A stretch of DNA of 64,000 nucleotides from VXYL01 sp965199945 (lineage in GTDB: Bacteria; Pseudomonadota; Gammaproteobacteria; Pseudomonadales; Azotimanducaceae): positions 3,534,001 to 3,598,000 of the forward strand of contig OZ241354.1 in NCBI GenBank assembly GCA_965199945.1, given 5' to 3'. Within the stretch, counting starts at the first letter, position 1. Every line of letters begins with the position of its first letter. The notes beneath the pieces were generated by a model. That model was not told the DNA's origin and did not search any database. It worked only from the letters and a program-made list of their open reading frames with translations. A program made the translations under genes and the position numbers. Positions 26,901 through 34,800 of the stretch are shown here, in pieces.

Positions 26901-28416
26901 CGAACGGCGAGCTGATCGACAGCGTGTCGTCGTCCGTGATGGTGCCCGTCCCGGTCCCTGTGCGCGGCGCCGTCGACACCGTCGCGTTCGTCGGGTTGCC
27001 CAGGGATATCACCACGGTCTCGTTCGGCTCGCTGGTCGTGTCGCCCTGCACCGACACCGTGAACGTCTGGCTCGTCGTCCCCGCCGTGATCGTCAGCACG
27101 GTCGCCGACACCGCCGTGTAGTCCGTGCCCGAGGTCGCCGTGCCGCTAAGGGTGTCCGCGTAGGTCACCGTCACGTCTTGGGAGTACGCCGCGCTCAGCG
27201 TCACCGTGAAGGTCAGGTCCGTCGAACCGGTGTCGCCCTCGTTCACGCTCGGCGAATCGATCGACAGCACCGGCAACGTGTCGTCGTTGCTGATGGTGCC
27301 CGTCCCGCTGCTGGCCGTCGCCGACAGTGTCGCGCCCGACGACGGGTTGCTCAGTTCGATCACCACGGTCTCGTCCGGCTCGACGGTAATGTCGCCCGTC
27401 ACCGACACCGTGATCGTCTGGCTCGTCGTTCCCGCGGCGATCGTCAGCGTCCCCGCCGTCACCGCGTCGTAGTCCGTGCCCGAGGTCGCGGTGCCGTCAC
27501 CGGCGTCCGCGTAGTTCACCGTCACCGCGCTGGTCTTCGAGCCGTTCAGGCTCACCGTGAAGACCAAGTCCGTCGAACCGCTGTCTCCTTCGTCCACGGA
27601 CGGCGAACTGATCGACAGCGTGTCGTTGTCCGCGATGGTGCCCGTGCCGGTCGCCGTCGACACCGTCGCGTTCGTCGGGTTGCTCAGGGATATCGCCACG
27701 GTCTCGTCCGGCTCGCTGGTCGTGTCGCCCGTCACCGACACCGTGATCGTCTGGCTCGTCGTCCCCGCCGCGAACGTCAGCGTCCCCGCCGTCACCGCCG
27801 TGTAGTCCGTGCCCGAGGTCGCCGTGCCGGTGCCGGCGTCCGCGTAGCCCACCGTCACGGCTTGGGAGTACGCCGCGCTCAGCCTCACCGTGAAGACCAT
27901 GCTCGTCGAACCGCTGTCGCCCTCGTTCACGGTCGGCGAATCGATCGACAGCGTCGGCAACGTGTCGTCGTTGCTGATGGTGCCCGTCCCGCTGCTGGCC
28001 GTCGTCGACAGTGTCGCGCCCGACGACGGGCTGCTCAGTTCGATCACCACGGTCTCGTCCGCCTCGACGGTAATGTCGCCCTGCACCGTCACGGTGATCG
28101 CTTGGCTCCTCGTCCCCGGCGAGAACGTCAGCGTCCCCGCGGTCACCGCGTCGTAGTCCGTGCCCGAGGTCGCGGTGCCGGTGCCGGCGTCCGCGTAGTT
28201 CACCGTCACCTCGCTGGCGCTCGACGCGCTCAGCCTCACCGTGAAGGCCATGCTCGTCGAACCGCTGTCGCCCTCGTTCACGGTCGGCGAATCGATCGAC
28301 AGCGTCGGCAACGTCTGCGCGGCGGCGTCGCCCGCGAACATGCACCAGGCACCAACTAGCAGCCCGAAGACAGCGGCCGCCGGGCGGGTTGCGCGAAGTG
28401 ATCCCTGCAACATCAT
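20974..28416 (-). CDS. Giant Calx-beta / PKD-like repeat autotransporter with C-terminal outer-membrane barrel
   Basis: 2480 residues. Signal peptide at residues 1-34 (AAAVFGLLVGAWCMFAGDAAAQ). The passenger has eight Calx-beta-type units (recurring VNEGDSGSTxxxFTV, closing IxNDDT), six PKD/REJ-like units (ANAGPDQTVSEGATVTLTG) and then four more Calx-beta units (ASIADARMDEGDSGMTDLDF). From about residue 1985 comes an autotransporter-type translocator: a helix FGRTFTWDAIDAISGRF, then amphipathic strands of a beta-barrel (LSIWGRASSGRFSG, YLGVDGKVGNLFAGVALAH). The last residues, WEHMR, lack the usual terminal aromatic residue of BAM substrates. Repeated acidic motifs suggest Ca2+ binding and a surface adhesin role. 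A GAGGA site precedes the ATG pair at 28416. The 22-base G tract lies about 230 bases upstream. Confidence 0.87.
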   Translation of the reverse strand: MMLQGSLRATRPAAAVFGLLVGAWCMFAGDAAAQTLPTLSIDSPTVNEGDSGSTSMAFTVRLSASSASEVTVNYADAGTGTATSGTDYDAVTAGTLTFSPGTRSQAITVTVQGDITVEADETVVIELSSPSSGATLSTTASSGTGTISNDDTLPTLSIDSPTVNEGDSGSTSMVFTVRLSAAYSQAVTVGYADAGTGTATSGTDYTAVTAGTLTFAAGTTSQTITVSVTGDTTSEPDETVAISLSNPTNATVSTATGTGTIADNDTLSISSPSVDEGDSGSTDLVFTVSLNGSKTSAVTVNYADAGDGTATSGTDYDAVTAGTLTIAAGTTSQTITVSVTGDITVEPDETVVIELSNPSSGATLSATASSGTGTISNDDTLPVLSIDSPSVNEGDTGSTDLTFTVTLSAAYSQDVTVTYADTLSGTATSGTDYTAVSATVLTITAGTTSQTFTVSVQGDTTSEPNETVVISLGNPTNATVSTAPRTGTGTGTITDDDTLSISSPFVDEGDSGSANLVFTVSLGGPKAAAVTVNYADAGTGTATSGTDYTAVTAGTLTIAAGATSGTITVLVTGDTDVEADETVVIALTNASGAGLSTTASSGTGTIRDDDGTTPTFSIAPTAVSVAEGDSGSTNTTFTVTLNPAATSNTRVIFGVTGGTATSGTDYTTPYQNNRITLRFNAGETSKTVSVAVQGDTLDEEDETVVVGLSGAFPVFSTTINSSANTGTLTITDDDTSEVSIDSPTVVEGDTGSTNMTFTVSLSRANSRQVAIHYTGVGAQSTASSGTDYTALPAGTLTFAPGETSKTVTVEVLGDTIDEPDETVRVQLGIGANANVILGTNWRGDGTITDDDLAWLRTGPVSVAEGDSGSTNLNFTITLSYPAGEQVTVAYADTGRGTATSGTDYTALAAGTMTIAQGATTGTIAVEVLGDGVTERNETIVLALSNPTNARFVVQSMATWTGTIRDDDGFPVANAGPDQTVSEGATVTLTGSGSDPDGDTITEYRWTQTAGPAVTLSSATGTTTSFTAPTGLVADEVLRFSFVVTAGGEGGSDSVDVTVNAATVSWTVDAGPNQTVEEDLPVTLAGRTMSGGADLVLQGVRQPAYSWRHTAGAATVNMRGANTATPTFTAPNLLANTDLTFTMTVTIGDETMTDTMVLRVEADNDDPVANAGRDLTVWEGSTVTLPGSGWDPEGESLTYAWVQTGGIPTVTLTGASSPRPRFTAPRTTVDLTLTFELTVTAGGASHTDTVDVTVRELVLLANAGPDQVVGEDETVRLDGSLSTVPFGESITYSWSQTGGPSVTLTGATTARPTFISPLGQPRDVTLTFTLTVSAVGDDSTATDTVDVIVEAVGPAFTPGLLTADAGPDQTVDEGDSVRLDGRGSTGPDNLTYSWRQTGGPSVRLEDANTVRPRFTAPSDLTEDVTLTFTLTVSADGDSHSDTVEVTVSALQVVLLAADAGADQTVDEGDPVRLDGRESTAPDDEELTYSWRQTRGRPTVTLEGARTVRPSFTAPDVTADTRLTFTLTVSADGESDADTVNVTVLDTRMLSVDSPNVVEGDSGTTDLTFTVSLSAASRHQVTVSYLTADGTASAGADYETTRGRLRFAPGETKQTVSVPVLGDARPEGNETFTLRLRSPVNAEIAGAEGTGTIVNDDTAMMSVEDVRAEEGDDGATDFDFTVSLSPASEIEVTVDYATADGTASAGTDYRAASDELRFAPGETEKTVSVSVLGDLRPEVDETFTLTLSSPVNVELARAEATGTIVNDDTALASIADARMDEGDSGMTDLDFTVSLSVAGDLEVTVAYATADGTASAGADYQATSGELRFAPGETEQTVSVPVLGDLRPEVDETFTVTLSNPVNAETDRAQATGTIVNDDTAQASIADMGAAEGDSGMADLDFTVTLSVAGDLAVTVSYATADGTASAGTDYQTASGELQFAPGETEMTVSVPVLGDTSPEADETFTVTLSSPSNAELATTAATGTIVDDDVADARTQALEASMASFGRTFTWDAIDAISGRFDGTTAAGGSQMVLGGSPVGQRETAFADPFASWNRDFGFGQSAQIAHMHSRQPWRNRLSLGDFLQQSSFHLALSEGGDDEGSNLSIWGRASSGRFSGQPSTGLSSDGQVVTGYLGVDGKVGNLFAGVALAHSTGDVDYGISDFGGNLDMSLTSVLPYANFQLNEKLEVWSMVGIGWGEADFQDAVRTGRTEAHATRGTLDLSMRMAAVGANRALATWQNIALELKSDAFVMSMDGDANGGEQPEVSARAQGVRLALAGRKELVATEQGHLGANLEFGGRWDGGDAQTGTGAEVGGGLDYRHTDLGLGVALQGQYLLFHQADSFDEKGVSLTLEFDPGVQGQGFSLALRPAWGAYPGGGAGGAGALWNNDALLRVGGMSQNAGPGMASERLDLEWGYGFGPRRGSGLRLQGVMSQHGASQRRYRFGGALEGPGKTRGSLELNRQEWLGEASHGFLITWEHMR

Positions 28417-28647
28417 TTACCAAGTCCTCGGAATGTTGGGGTTAGGGGCGATCCCATTTGGGGAGTTACGCCACGAGGGGAAAAAGACCGTCCAGATCGC
28501 GCCGCTCTCCGCCCTTACTGCCCTTGGGAGCGTCGGCGCCTCTGGGAGCGCCGGCAACGGCCCTGACTCGGCGTTTCGCGGCGTCAGGCAGCCAACTTCG
28601 GCGATCTGACGACATGGTTTGTCCATAATCCGCTGCCCCACCGCCGC

Positions 28648-28669
28648 GGGGGGGGGGGGGGGGGGGGGG
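28648..28669. repeat. Homopolymeric G tract, 22 bases
   Basis: Twenty-two consecutive G on the plus strand (C on the autotransporter coding strand), about 230 bases upstream of that gene. Long G/C tracts can slip and vary expression of surface proteins, but a sequencing or assembly artefact is also possible. Confidence 0.9.
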
Positions 28670-28834
28670 CCGTAGTAGCTCCCCGCCACCGCATCCGGTG
28701 GCTTGAGTGAAGCGATGGCGAGTCATCGCACGAGCATACCAAAAATGGGCTGCCTGTGGAACGCGCCCGGGCCCCTTAGAACGGCGGTACAGCGGCTGCA
28801 AGGAGAAGGCCACCAGCAGAGACGAAACTGGCAC

Positions 28835-28864
28835 CCCGGCGCCGGCGGGCCGGCCGGCGCCGGG
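28835..28864 (-). terminator. Strong GC hairpin downstream of nuclease copy 1
   Basis: A perfect 12-bp inverted repeat CCCGGCGCCGGC / GCCGGCGCCGGG with a 6-base loop lies about 80 bases after the stop at 28945. No clear U-run follows on the transcribed strand, so it may be a structural or repeat-associated hairpin instead of a terminator. Confidence 0.35.
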
Positions 28865-28944
28865 CTTGCGCAATAGGGCGCTTCGGCGCGACGAGCGCAA
28901 GCGCTGAACGCCTGGCGCTCCCCTTAAGGCGGAGTCGCCCTGCG

Positions 28945-29910
28945 CTACCGAAGCCGCACGCGGGCGAGGAAGTCCGCGCCGCTGTCGCAGTCGATGATCA
29001 GCGTGCCGACCCGCGCCAGCTCCGAGGCGTCCTCGACGCCAGCGAGAACCGCCTCCAGCTCGGCGCCGGCAGCCGCGCCGAAGCGCTGGCTGGCCTGGCT
29101 GCACAGTAGCGCCCGCTGGCCCTCCCGCCGGCCCTCGGCGATCTTCTGCTCGTCCCACTCCCGAAGCGTTTCCGCAAGCATCGTCGTCTCCTTGTCTTCC
29201 ACCAAAGTCGGCATCCGTCCGCCCAGGCGCGGACTCAGGGTGCCGCCGCACCATGCCACGAACGACCGCCACAGTTCCTCGTCGTTCGTCGCCGAGAGCA
29301 GCGCCGTGGCCCGCTCGAGCGCCGGCGCCAGCCCCTGCGGCGATGCCGCGTCCAGCGCCAGCGCGGCCCGCGCCAGGTTGCCGTCCGCCGCATCGTCTCC
29401 CGCATAGTCCTTCGCGTCAATCAGCCGGCAGACCAAGCGCGGCTGCAGGTCGCGCAGTTGCGACGGCGCCCACGCGCGCTCGTCCAGCCGCAGCGGCGCG
29501 TTCCACTTGGCGCGGCCGTTGTACGCCACCAGCGGCACGTGCGTCACGATCCGGCCGCCCTCCGCCGCCATCCAGCCGGAGCGGCGCAGTTCCCCGGGCA
29601 GCAGCGCGACGTACTCCAGCAGCCGCTCGGCCATGTGCGCGTCCGGGCTTGATTGAAATTCGATGTGGAACATCACCCCGGCGCCGGCGGGGTGGCCCGT
29701 GCCGGGCTTGAAGGGCGCCCACCAGGGCAGGTCGGCGCGGCGGGTGCGCAGGTCGTTCGAGACGTATTCAGTCGGCAGGCGCTCGAGCTGGTCGAGGTCC
29801 AGGTCGTCCACCCAGGGATCGCCGAGCAGGCGGATGAGGTCCGCGGCCATGCGCGGGTGCGAGAAGAGCCGCTTGTTCGCCGGGTCGCTTTGCAGTCTTT
29901 GTCTTGCCAT
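28945..29910 (-). CDS. Rpn family recombination-promoting nuclease / putative transposase (copy 1, intact)
   Basis: About 321 residues from the ATG at 29910 (a GTG three codons upstream is possible). It has the features of Rpn / transposase_31-type PD-(D/E)XK proteins: an N-terminal HPRMAADLIRLL segment, WWAPFKPGTG, the core FHIEFQSSPDAHMAERLLEY (E-x-Q) and a strand HVPLVAYNG. A C-terminal region follows with TMLAETLREWDEQKIAEGRREG, typical of these genes. Rpn proteins are DNA endonucleases that raise recombination and are often found in several copies. It is followed upstream by two damaged copies in tandem. This is the only one of the three with an uninterrupted frame. Confidence 0.78.
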   Translation of the reverse strand: MARQRLQSDPANKRLFSHPRMAADLIRLLGDPWVDDLDLDQLERLPTEYVSNDLRTRRADLPWWAPFKPGTGHPAGAGVMFHIEFQSSPDAHMAERLLEYVALLPGELRRSGWMAAEGGRIVTHVPLVAYNGRAKWNAPLRLDERAWAPSQLRDLQPRLVCRLIDAKDYAGDDAADGNLARAALALDAASPQGLAPALERATALLSATNDEELWRSFVAWCGGTLSPRLGGRMPTLVEDKETTMLAETLREWDEQKIAEGRREGQRALLCSQASQRFGAAAGAELEAVLAGVEDASELARVGTLIIDCDSGADFLARVRLR

Positions 29911-30143
29911 GGGCGGCACTGTGCGCCAGCGGCGGGTCGGCGCGAAACGGACAAAGGCTGAAAGTCATGTGCGAGATCGCCCATGCCGGCCCAGCAAATG
30001 TCGCACACCCCACGGCCGGGTCGCCGTCGGCGAGCTCGCAAGCGGTGGCGACTGTAGGCGCGGAAGGTGCTCGGCCGCTTGAGACAGTGGTTCAGCGGTC
30101 ACAAGGAGACGGCTGCCCGGGGCGGAACCGGCTTGGGCGCACG

Positions 30144-30253
30144 CCGCGCTTTGGTCCGCTTGGGATCGCGGGCGCGAGACTCCCGGCGCCCCAAGCGCAG
30201 TCGGACTGTCCGCTAGCGAAGCCGCGCGCGGGCGAGGAAGTCCGCGCCGCTGA
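30144..30253. repeat. Direct repeat of the nuclease 3' flank (second copy at 30637-30736)
   Basis: The segment from TTTGGTCCGCTTGGG through GTCGGACTGTCCGCTAGCG into the nuclease C-terminus recurs at about 30637-30736 with few differences. Likewise the nuclease 5' flank at about 29890-30010 recurs at 31669-31788 almost unchanged. These repeats show that the region arose by tandem duplication of the gene plus its flanks, with a deletion in the middle copy. Confidence 0.8.
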
Positions 30254-30637
30254 CGCAGTCGATGATCAGCGTGCCGATCCGCGCCAGCTCCGAGGCGTCC
30301 TCGACGCCGGCGAGAACGGCCTCCAGCTCAGCACCGGCAGCCGCGCCGAAGCGCCGGCTGGCTTGGCTGCACAGCAGTGCCCGTTCCTCTGCCAGCACCT
30401 CCCGCCGACCTTCTTGGCGCCCGGCCTGCCGGCCCTCCTGTCGCCCAACCAGCCGGCCCTCTTGGCGTCCCGCGAGCAGGCCTTCCCGCCGGCCTTCGGC
30501 GATCTTCTGCTCGTCCCATTCCCGAAGCGTTTCCGCAAGCATCGTCGTCTCCTTGTCTTCCACCAAAGCCGGCATCCGTCCGCCCAGGCGCGGACTCAGG
30601 GTGCCGCCGCACCATGCCACGAACGACGGCCGCAGTT
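30213..30637 (-). pseudogene. Rpn family nuclease, 5'-truncated copy 2
   Basis: Only the C-terminal third is present, starting at FVAWCGGTLSPRLGGRMPA and running to FLARARLR. The catalytic N-terminal domain is missing. The break near 30637 joins directly to sequence that normally follows the gene, so the loss came from a deletion between repeats. After KIAEGRREG this copy carries an expansion of GR(Q)EG units (GLLAGRQEGRLVGRQEGRQ and more) absent from copy 1. A short C-terminal product could still be translated, because Rpn genes often have internal starts, but no function is claimed. Confidence 0.75.
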
Positions 30638-30701
30638 TGGTCCGCTTGGGTCACGGGCGCGGTACTCCCCGGCGCCCCCAAGCACGCAGTCGGACTGTCC
30701 G

Positions 30702-31689
30702 CTAGCGAAGCCGCGCGCGGGCGAGGAAGTCCGGCCCGCTGTCGCAGTCGATGATCAGCGCGCCGACCCGCGCCAGTTCCGATGCGTCCTCGACGCCAGC
30801 GAGAACCGCCTCCAACTCGGCGCCGGCAGCCGCGCCGAAGCGTCGGGCAGCTTGGCTGCACAGCAGCACCCGTTCCTCCGCCAGCACCTCGCGGCGGCCC
30901 TCTTGGCGCCCCTCGGCGATCTTCTGCTCGTCCCACTCCCGAAGCGTTTCCGCAAGCATCGTCGTCTCCTTGTTTTCCACCAAAGCCGGCATCCGTCCGC
31001 CCAGGCGCGGACTCAGGGTGCCGCCGCACCATGCCACGAACGACGGCCACAGTTCCTCGTCGTCCGTCGCCGAAAGCAGCGCCGCGGCCCGCTCGAGCGC
31101 CGGCGCCAGCCCCTGCGGCGACGCGGGCGTCCAGCGCCATCGCGGCCCGCGCCAGGTTGCCGTCCGCCGCATCGTCTCCCGCATAGTGCTTCGCGTCAAT
31201 CAGCCGGCAGCGCAGGCGCGGCTGCATGTCGCGCAGTTCCGACGGCGCCCACGCGCGCTCGTCCAGCCGCAGCGGCGCGTTCCACTCGGCGCGGCCGTTG
31301 TACACCACCAGCGGTACGTGGGCCACGATCCGGCCGCCCTCCGCCGCCATCCAGCCGGAGCGGCGCAGCGCCCGAGGCAGCAGCGCGACGTACTCCAGCA
31401 GCCGCTCCGCCATGTGCGCGTCTGGACTCGATTGGAACTCGATGTGGAACATCACGCCAGCGCCGGCGGGGTGGCCCGTGCCGGGCTTGAAGGGCGCCCA
31501 CCAGGGCAGGTCGGCGCGACGGGTGCGCAGGTCTTCCGAGACGTATTCCGTCGGCAGGCGCTCGAGCCGGTCGAGGTCAAGGTCGTCCACCCAGGGATCG
31601 CCGAGCAGGCGGATGAGGTCCGCGGCCATGCGCGGGTGCGAGAACAGCCGCCTGTTGGCCGGGTCGCTTTGCAGTGTTTGTCTTGCCAT
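30702..31689 (-). pseudogene. Rpn family nuclease, frameshifted copy 3
   Basis: The ATG at 31689 opens a frame matching copy 1 through FHIEFQSSPDAHMAERLLEY to AAMALDA. Near 31121-31132 there is one extra base relative to copy 1 (gacgcccgcgtcgcc against gacgcggcatcgcc), after which the homology continues in another frame (SPQGLAPALERAAALLSATD through FLARARLR, stop at 30702). The E-x-Q core is intact in the N-terminal part. It is either an inactivated gene or one needing frameshifting. It is nearly identical to copy 1 outside the shift, so the duplication is recent. Confidence 0.78.
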
Positions 31690-31826
31690 GGGCGGCACTG
31701 TGCGCCAGCGGCGGGTCGGCGCGAAACGGACAAAGGCTGAAAGTCATGTGCGAGATCGCCCATGCCGGCCCAGCAAATGTCGCACACCCAGCCGAAACCA
31801 GCCCAAGCCCAGGGCGGGTGGCCGAA

Positions 31827-34800
31827 TCACGCGGCGGTGGCGATTGGCCGCACCACGAAGAGCAGGTCGCCGGCGTTCACCTGGGTGCCGCTGGCGACGT
31901 TCACGCGGACGATCTCGAAGCGGCGCGCCGGGTCGTAGAGCGGGTTCGGGGCGCCGGCGTTGAAGTCCGCCAGGCGCAGCGGCGTGAAGATCTTGAAGGC
32001 TTCGAGCTGGCACATCGTCTTCGCGGCGTCGATGGCCTCGCCGGGGGAAACGAAGGGCGGCTCGGTGGGCGACGGGGTGAGGTAGAGGATGCCGGTGGAC
32101 GGGGCGAGCACCTTCAGTTCGTCGCTGCCGTCGATCGCGATGGCCTCCGCGCCGATGCCGGCATCGGCTGCGCCGGCGTCGTCGGCGATTTCCGCGATCA
32201 GCTCAGCGTGGTCAAGGCGGCCGAGAAACTCCGGCAGGTAGTTCGTGTCGTAGTCGCCGCGCTGGAACACCTCGTCGCGCAGGATGCGCTTCACCAGGGC
32301 GACGTTGGTGGAGATGCCGCGAATCCGCACCCGCTGCAGGTAGTCCGCGAGCTTGCGCGTCGCCGAAGCGCGGTCTTTCGCGTGCGCGATCACTTGCGCC
32401 ACCATGCTGTCGTAGTAGGGGGAGACGAACTTGCCCTCGCCGGCGGCGGCGATGACGTCGATGCCGGGTTCGCTCGGCAATAGGCATTCGTGGATCTCGC
32501 CCGGGCTCGGCTGAAAGGCCAGCGCGTCGCTGCCGGTGGCCACCAGGCGTTCGGCGTTGATGCGCGCTTCGACGGCGTAGCCGTCCTCGGCGATTGCGAG
32601 ATCGGCGATGCTCTCGCCGGCGGCGATGCGCAACTGCTCGCCGACGATGTCCACGCCGGTTACCCGTTCGGTGACCGGATGCTCCACCTGCAGACGGGTG
32701 TTCATTTCCATGAAGTAGACCTCGCCGGCGTCGAGGTCGTAGATGAACTCGACGGTTCCGGCGCCGACGTAGGCCACGGCGTTTGCGAGCGTGGCGGCGT
32801 GGCGGCGCACGTCGCTCTCGAGCTTGGCCGGCAGGGCCGTGGAGCCCGACTCCTCGATGACCTTCTGCTTGTCGCGCTGCACGCTGCAATCGCGCAGCCC
32901 GAGCACTTTCGTGTTGCCGTGGCTGTCGCGCAGCACCTGCACTTCGATGTGCCGCAGCGAGGTGACGTAGCGTTCCAGATAGATGTCGCCGCTGCCGAAT
33001 GCGCTCTGCGCCTCCACCACGACGCGATGGAAGGACTCGTGGAAGTCGTCTGCGTTCTCCACCACCGCGATGCCCTTGCCGCCGCCGCCGTGAACGGCCT
33101 TGATGAGCACCGGATAGCCGATGTCGGCGGCAGCCGCTGCCGCGCGGTCGCCATCGGTGAGCACGCCGTGGCTGCCCGGCACGACGGGGACGCCGTGCGC
33201 GAGCGCGGTGGCGATGGCGTTGGACTTGTTGCCCATCGTCTCCATGCTGGCCACCGGCGGGCCGACGAAGTTGATGCCGTGGGTGCGCACCAACTCGGCG
33301 AACTGGGCGTTCTCGGAGAGAAAGCCGATGCCTGGGTGCAGCGAATCCACGCCCTCGTGTTCGGCGATGTTCACCACGGAACGCGCGTTCAAGTAGCTTT
33401 CGTCCGGCGTGTTGCCGCCGATGCAGACCAGCGAATCGGCATCGCCGAGCATGTCCGCGGCGACGGATTCCATGTCTGGGTCGGACTGCACGAGCACGAC
33501 CGCGACGCCGTGCCGCTGCGCGACGCGCACCAGCTTCACCGCGGTGCAGCCGCGCGCGTGGACGAGCATCTTCTCGACGGGCCGGTACAGCTCCGACTCG
33601 GCGACGCTACGCTGGGGCACTTCGGCGATCGGACCGTCGCTGTCCGGCGCGCCAGCGAGAACGCGGTTCACGACGTCTTCCACGGTTTCCCGGGGCACCG
33701 GAATGGCGGGATCGATGCGCCGCAGCTCGTCGTCCAGATCGGGCAGGAACGGATGCTGCACCAGCGCCCGCATGGCGTTCGGCACGACGGAGAGATAGTT
33801 GGCGAGGTGCGAATCCGAAGGCAGATAGCTCGACACCACGATCTGCCCGGCGAAGGGGATGCTGGCGCCGGAGAAATAGCAGGTATGCGCCAGCGGGTGG
33901 GTGACGAAACTGGCCTGGGCGCCGCCGGTGCAATCGCCGAAGCCGAAGACGATCACCGGCAGGTCGAAGTCGCGCACGAAACGGGTGATGCGGTCGTTCA
34001 CCGCGGCCATCGAAAACAGTGCGCCGGCGCCTTCCATCGTCTGCATTCCGCCGGAGGAAATGAAGCACACCACCGGCAGATGCCGCTCGGCGCACGCCAC
34101 CAGCAGCTTGCAGAACTTCTCCGCGCTGGCCATGTCGAAGGCGCCGGCCTTGAACGCCGTATTGGAGACGACGGCGCCGACAGCCACGCCGTCTTCGCCA
34201 TTGCGGAAGCGGCCGATTCCGGTGACCACGCCGCAGGGCGGCTGACCGCCTTGCAGGGCCTTCTCGATGGAGACGCGCAGGCCCGGGAAGCGGTGCGGAT
34301 CGGAACTGATGAGATCGCCGTTGAGTTCCTGGAAGTCGTCGAAAAAGCGCTCGATGAAGGCGCTTGGGTCGAGCTTGGCGGCGCGCTTGCGGCTGCGCAG
34401 AACGTCGCCGATCTGCAAGTCCCGATACGCCTGCATGAGGCGGTTCCAGAAGTCCTTGCGGCGGCCGATGTTGCGCGGCGCGATGCGGCCGTCGTAGCGC
34501 CGCCCTTCGCGCTCGGCTTGCAGGTAGGTGGCGAGCAGCCGCTCGAACAGGAACGTCACGACTACGAAGAGCGTGTCCGAAACCCGCGACGAGGCGCTCT
34601 TCTTCCACTCTTCGACATCGCGGAAGAACTTGCCCACGGCGTTGGACGTGCGCCGGTGCCAGTCGAAGAACTGCTGCTCGAGACGCACGGTGGCGGCTTC
34701 CGCGTCGTCGCCGGCTTGCGCAGCGGCGACCTCCGCCAGCGCCTTGCGGATGAGGTTCCTGATGGAATCGCGGGAGAGGGCGCGGGTGGATTCCGCCTCG

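Larger units (their letters stand above)
28417..28944. other. 528-bp intergenic region upstream of the autotransporter
   Basis: No convincing gene was found. The stretch holds a 22-base homopolymer (28648-28669) and a 7-bp hairpin GCCACCG/CGGTGGC at 28685-28702. It also holds a 12-bp GC hairpin at 28835-28864 and, near 28775-28815, a short sequence resembling the flank at about 30080-30120 of the next nuclease copy. The promoter of the autotransporter gene should lie here. Confidence 0.6.

Noticed and set aside
21337..28359. Very long plus-strand open frames opposite the autotransporter
   Set aside because: They mirror the Calx-beta repeats, giving repetitive Arg/Val-rich sequence without signal or domain; the minus-strand frame has a signal peptide, ribosome-binding site and recognisable domains.
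28417..28689. Small minus-strand frame with a poly-proline run
   Set aside because: The prolines come only from the homopolymer tract; there is no ribosome-binding site or homology-like sequence.
28685..28702. Hairpin GCCACCG/CGGTGGC as a terminator
   Set aside because: The stem is perfect but no gene ends near it in either direction and no U-run follows.
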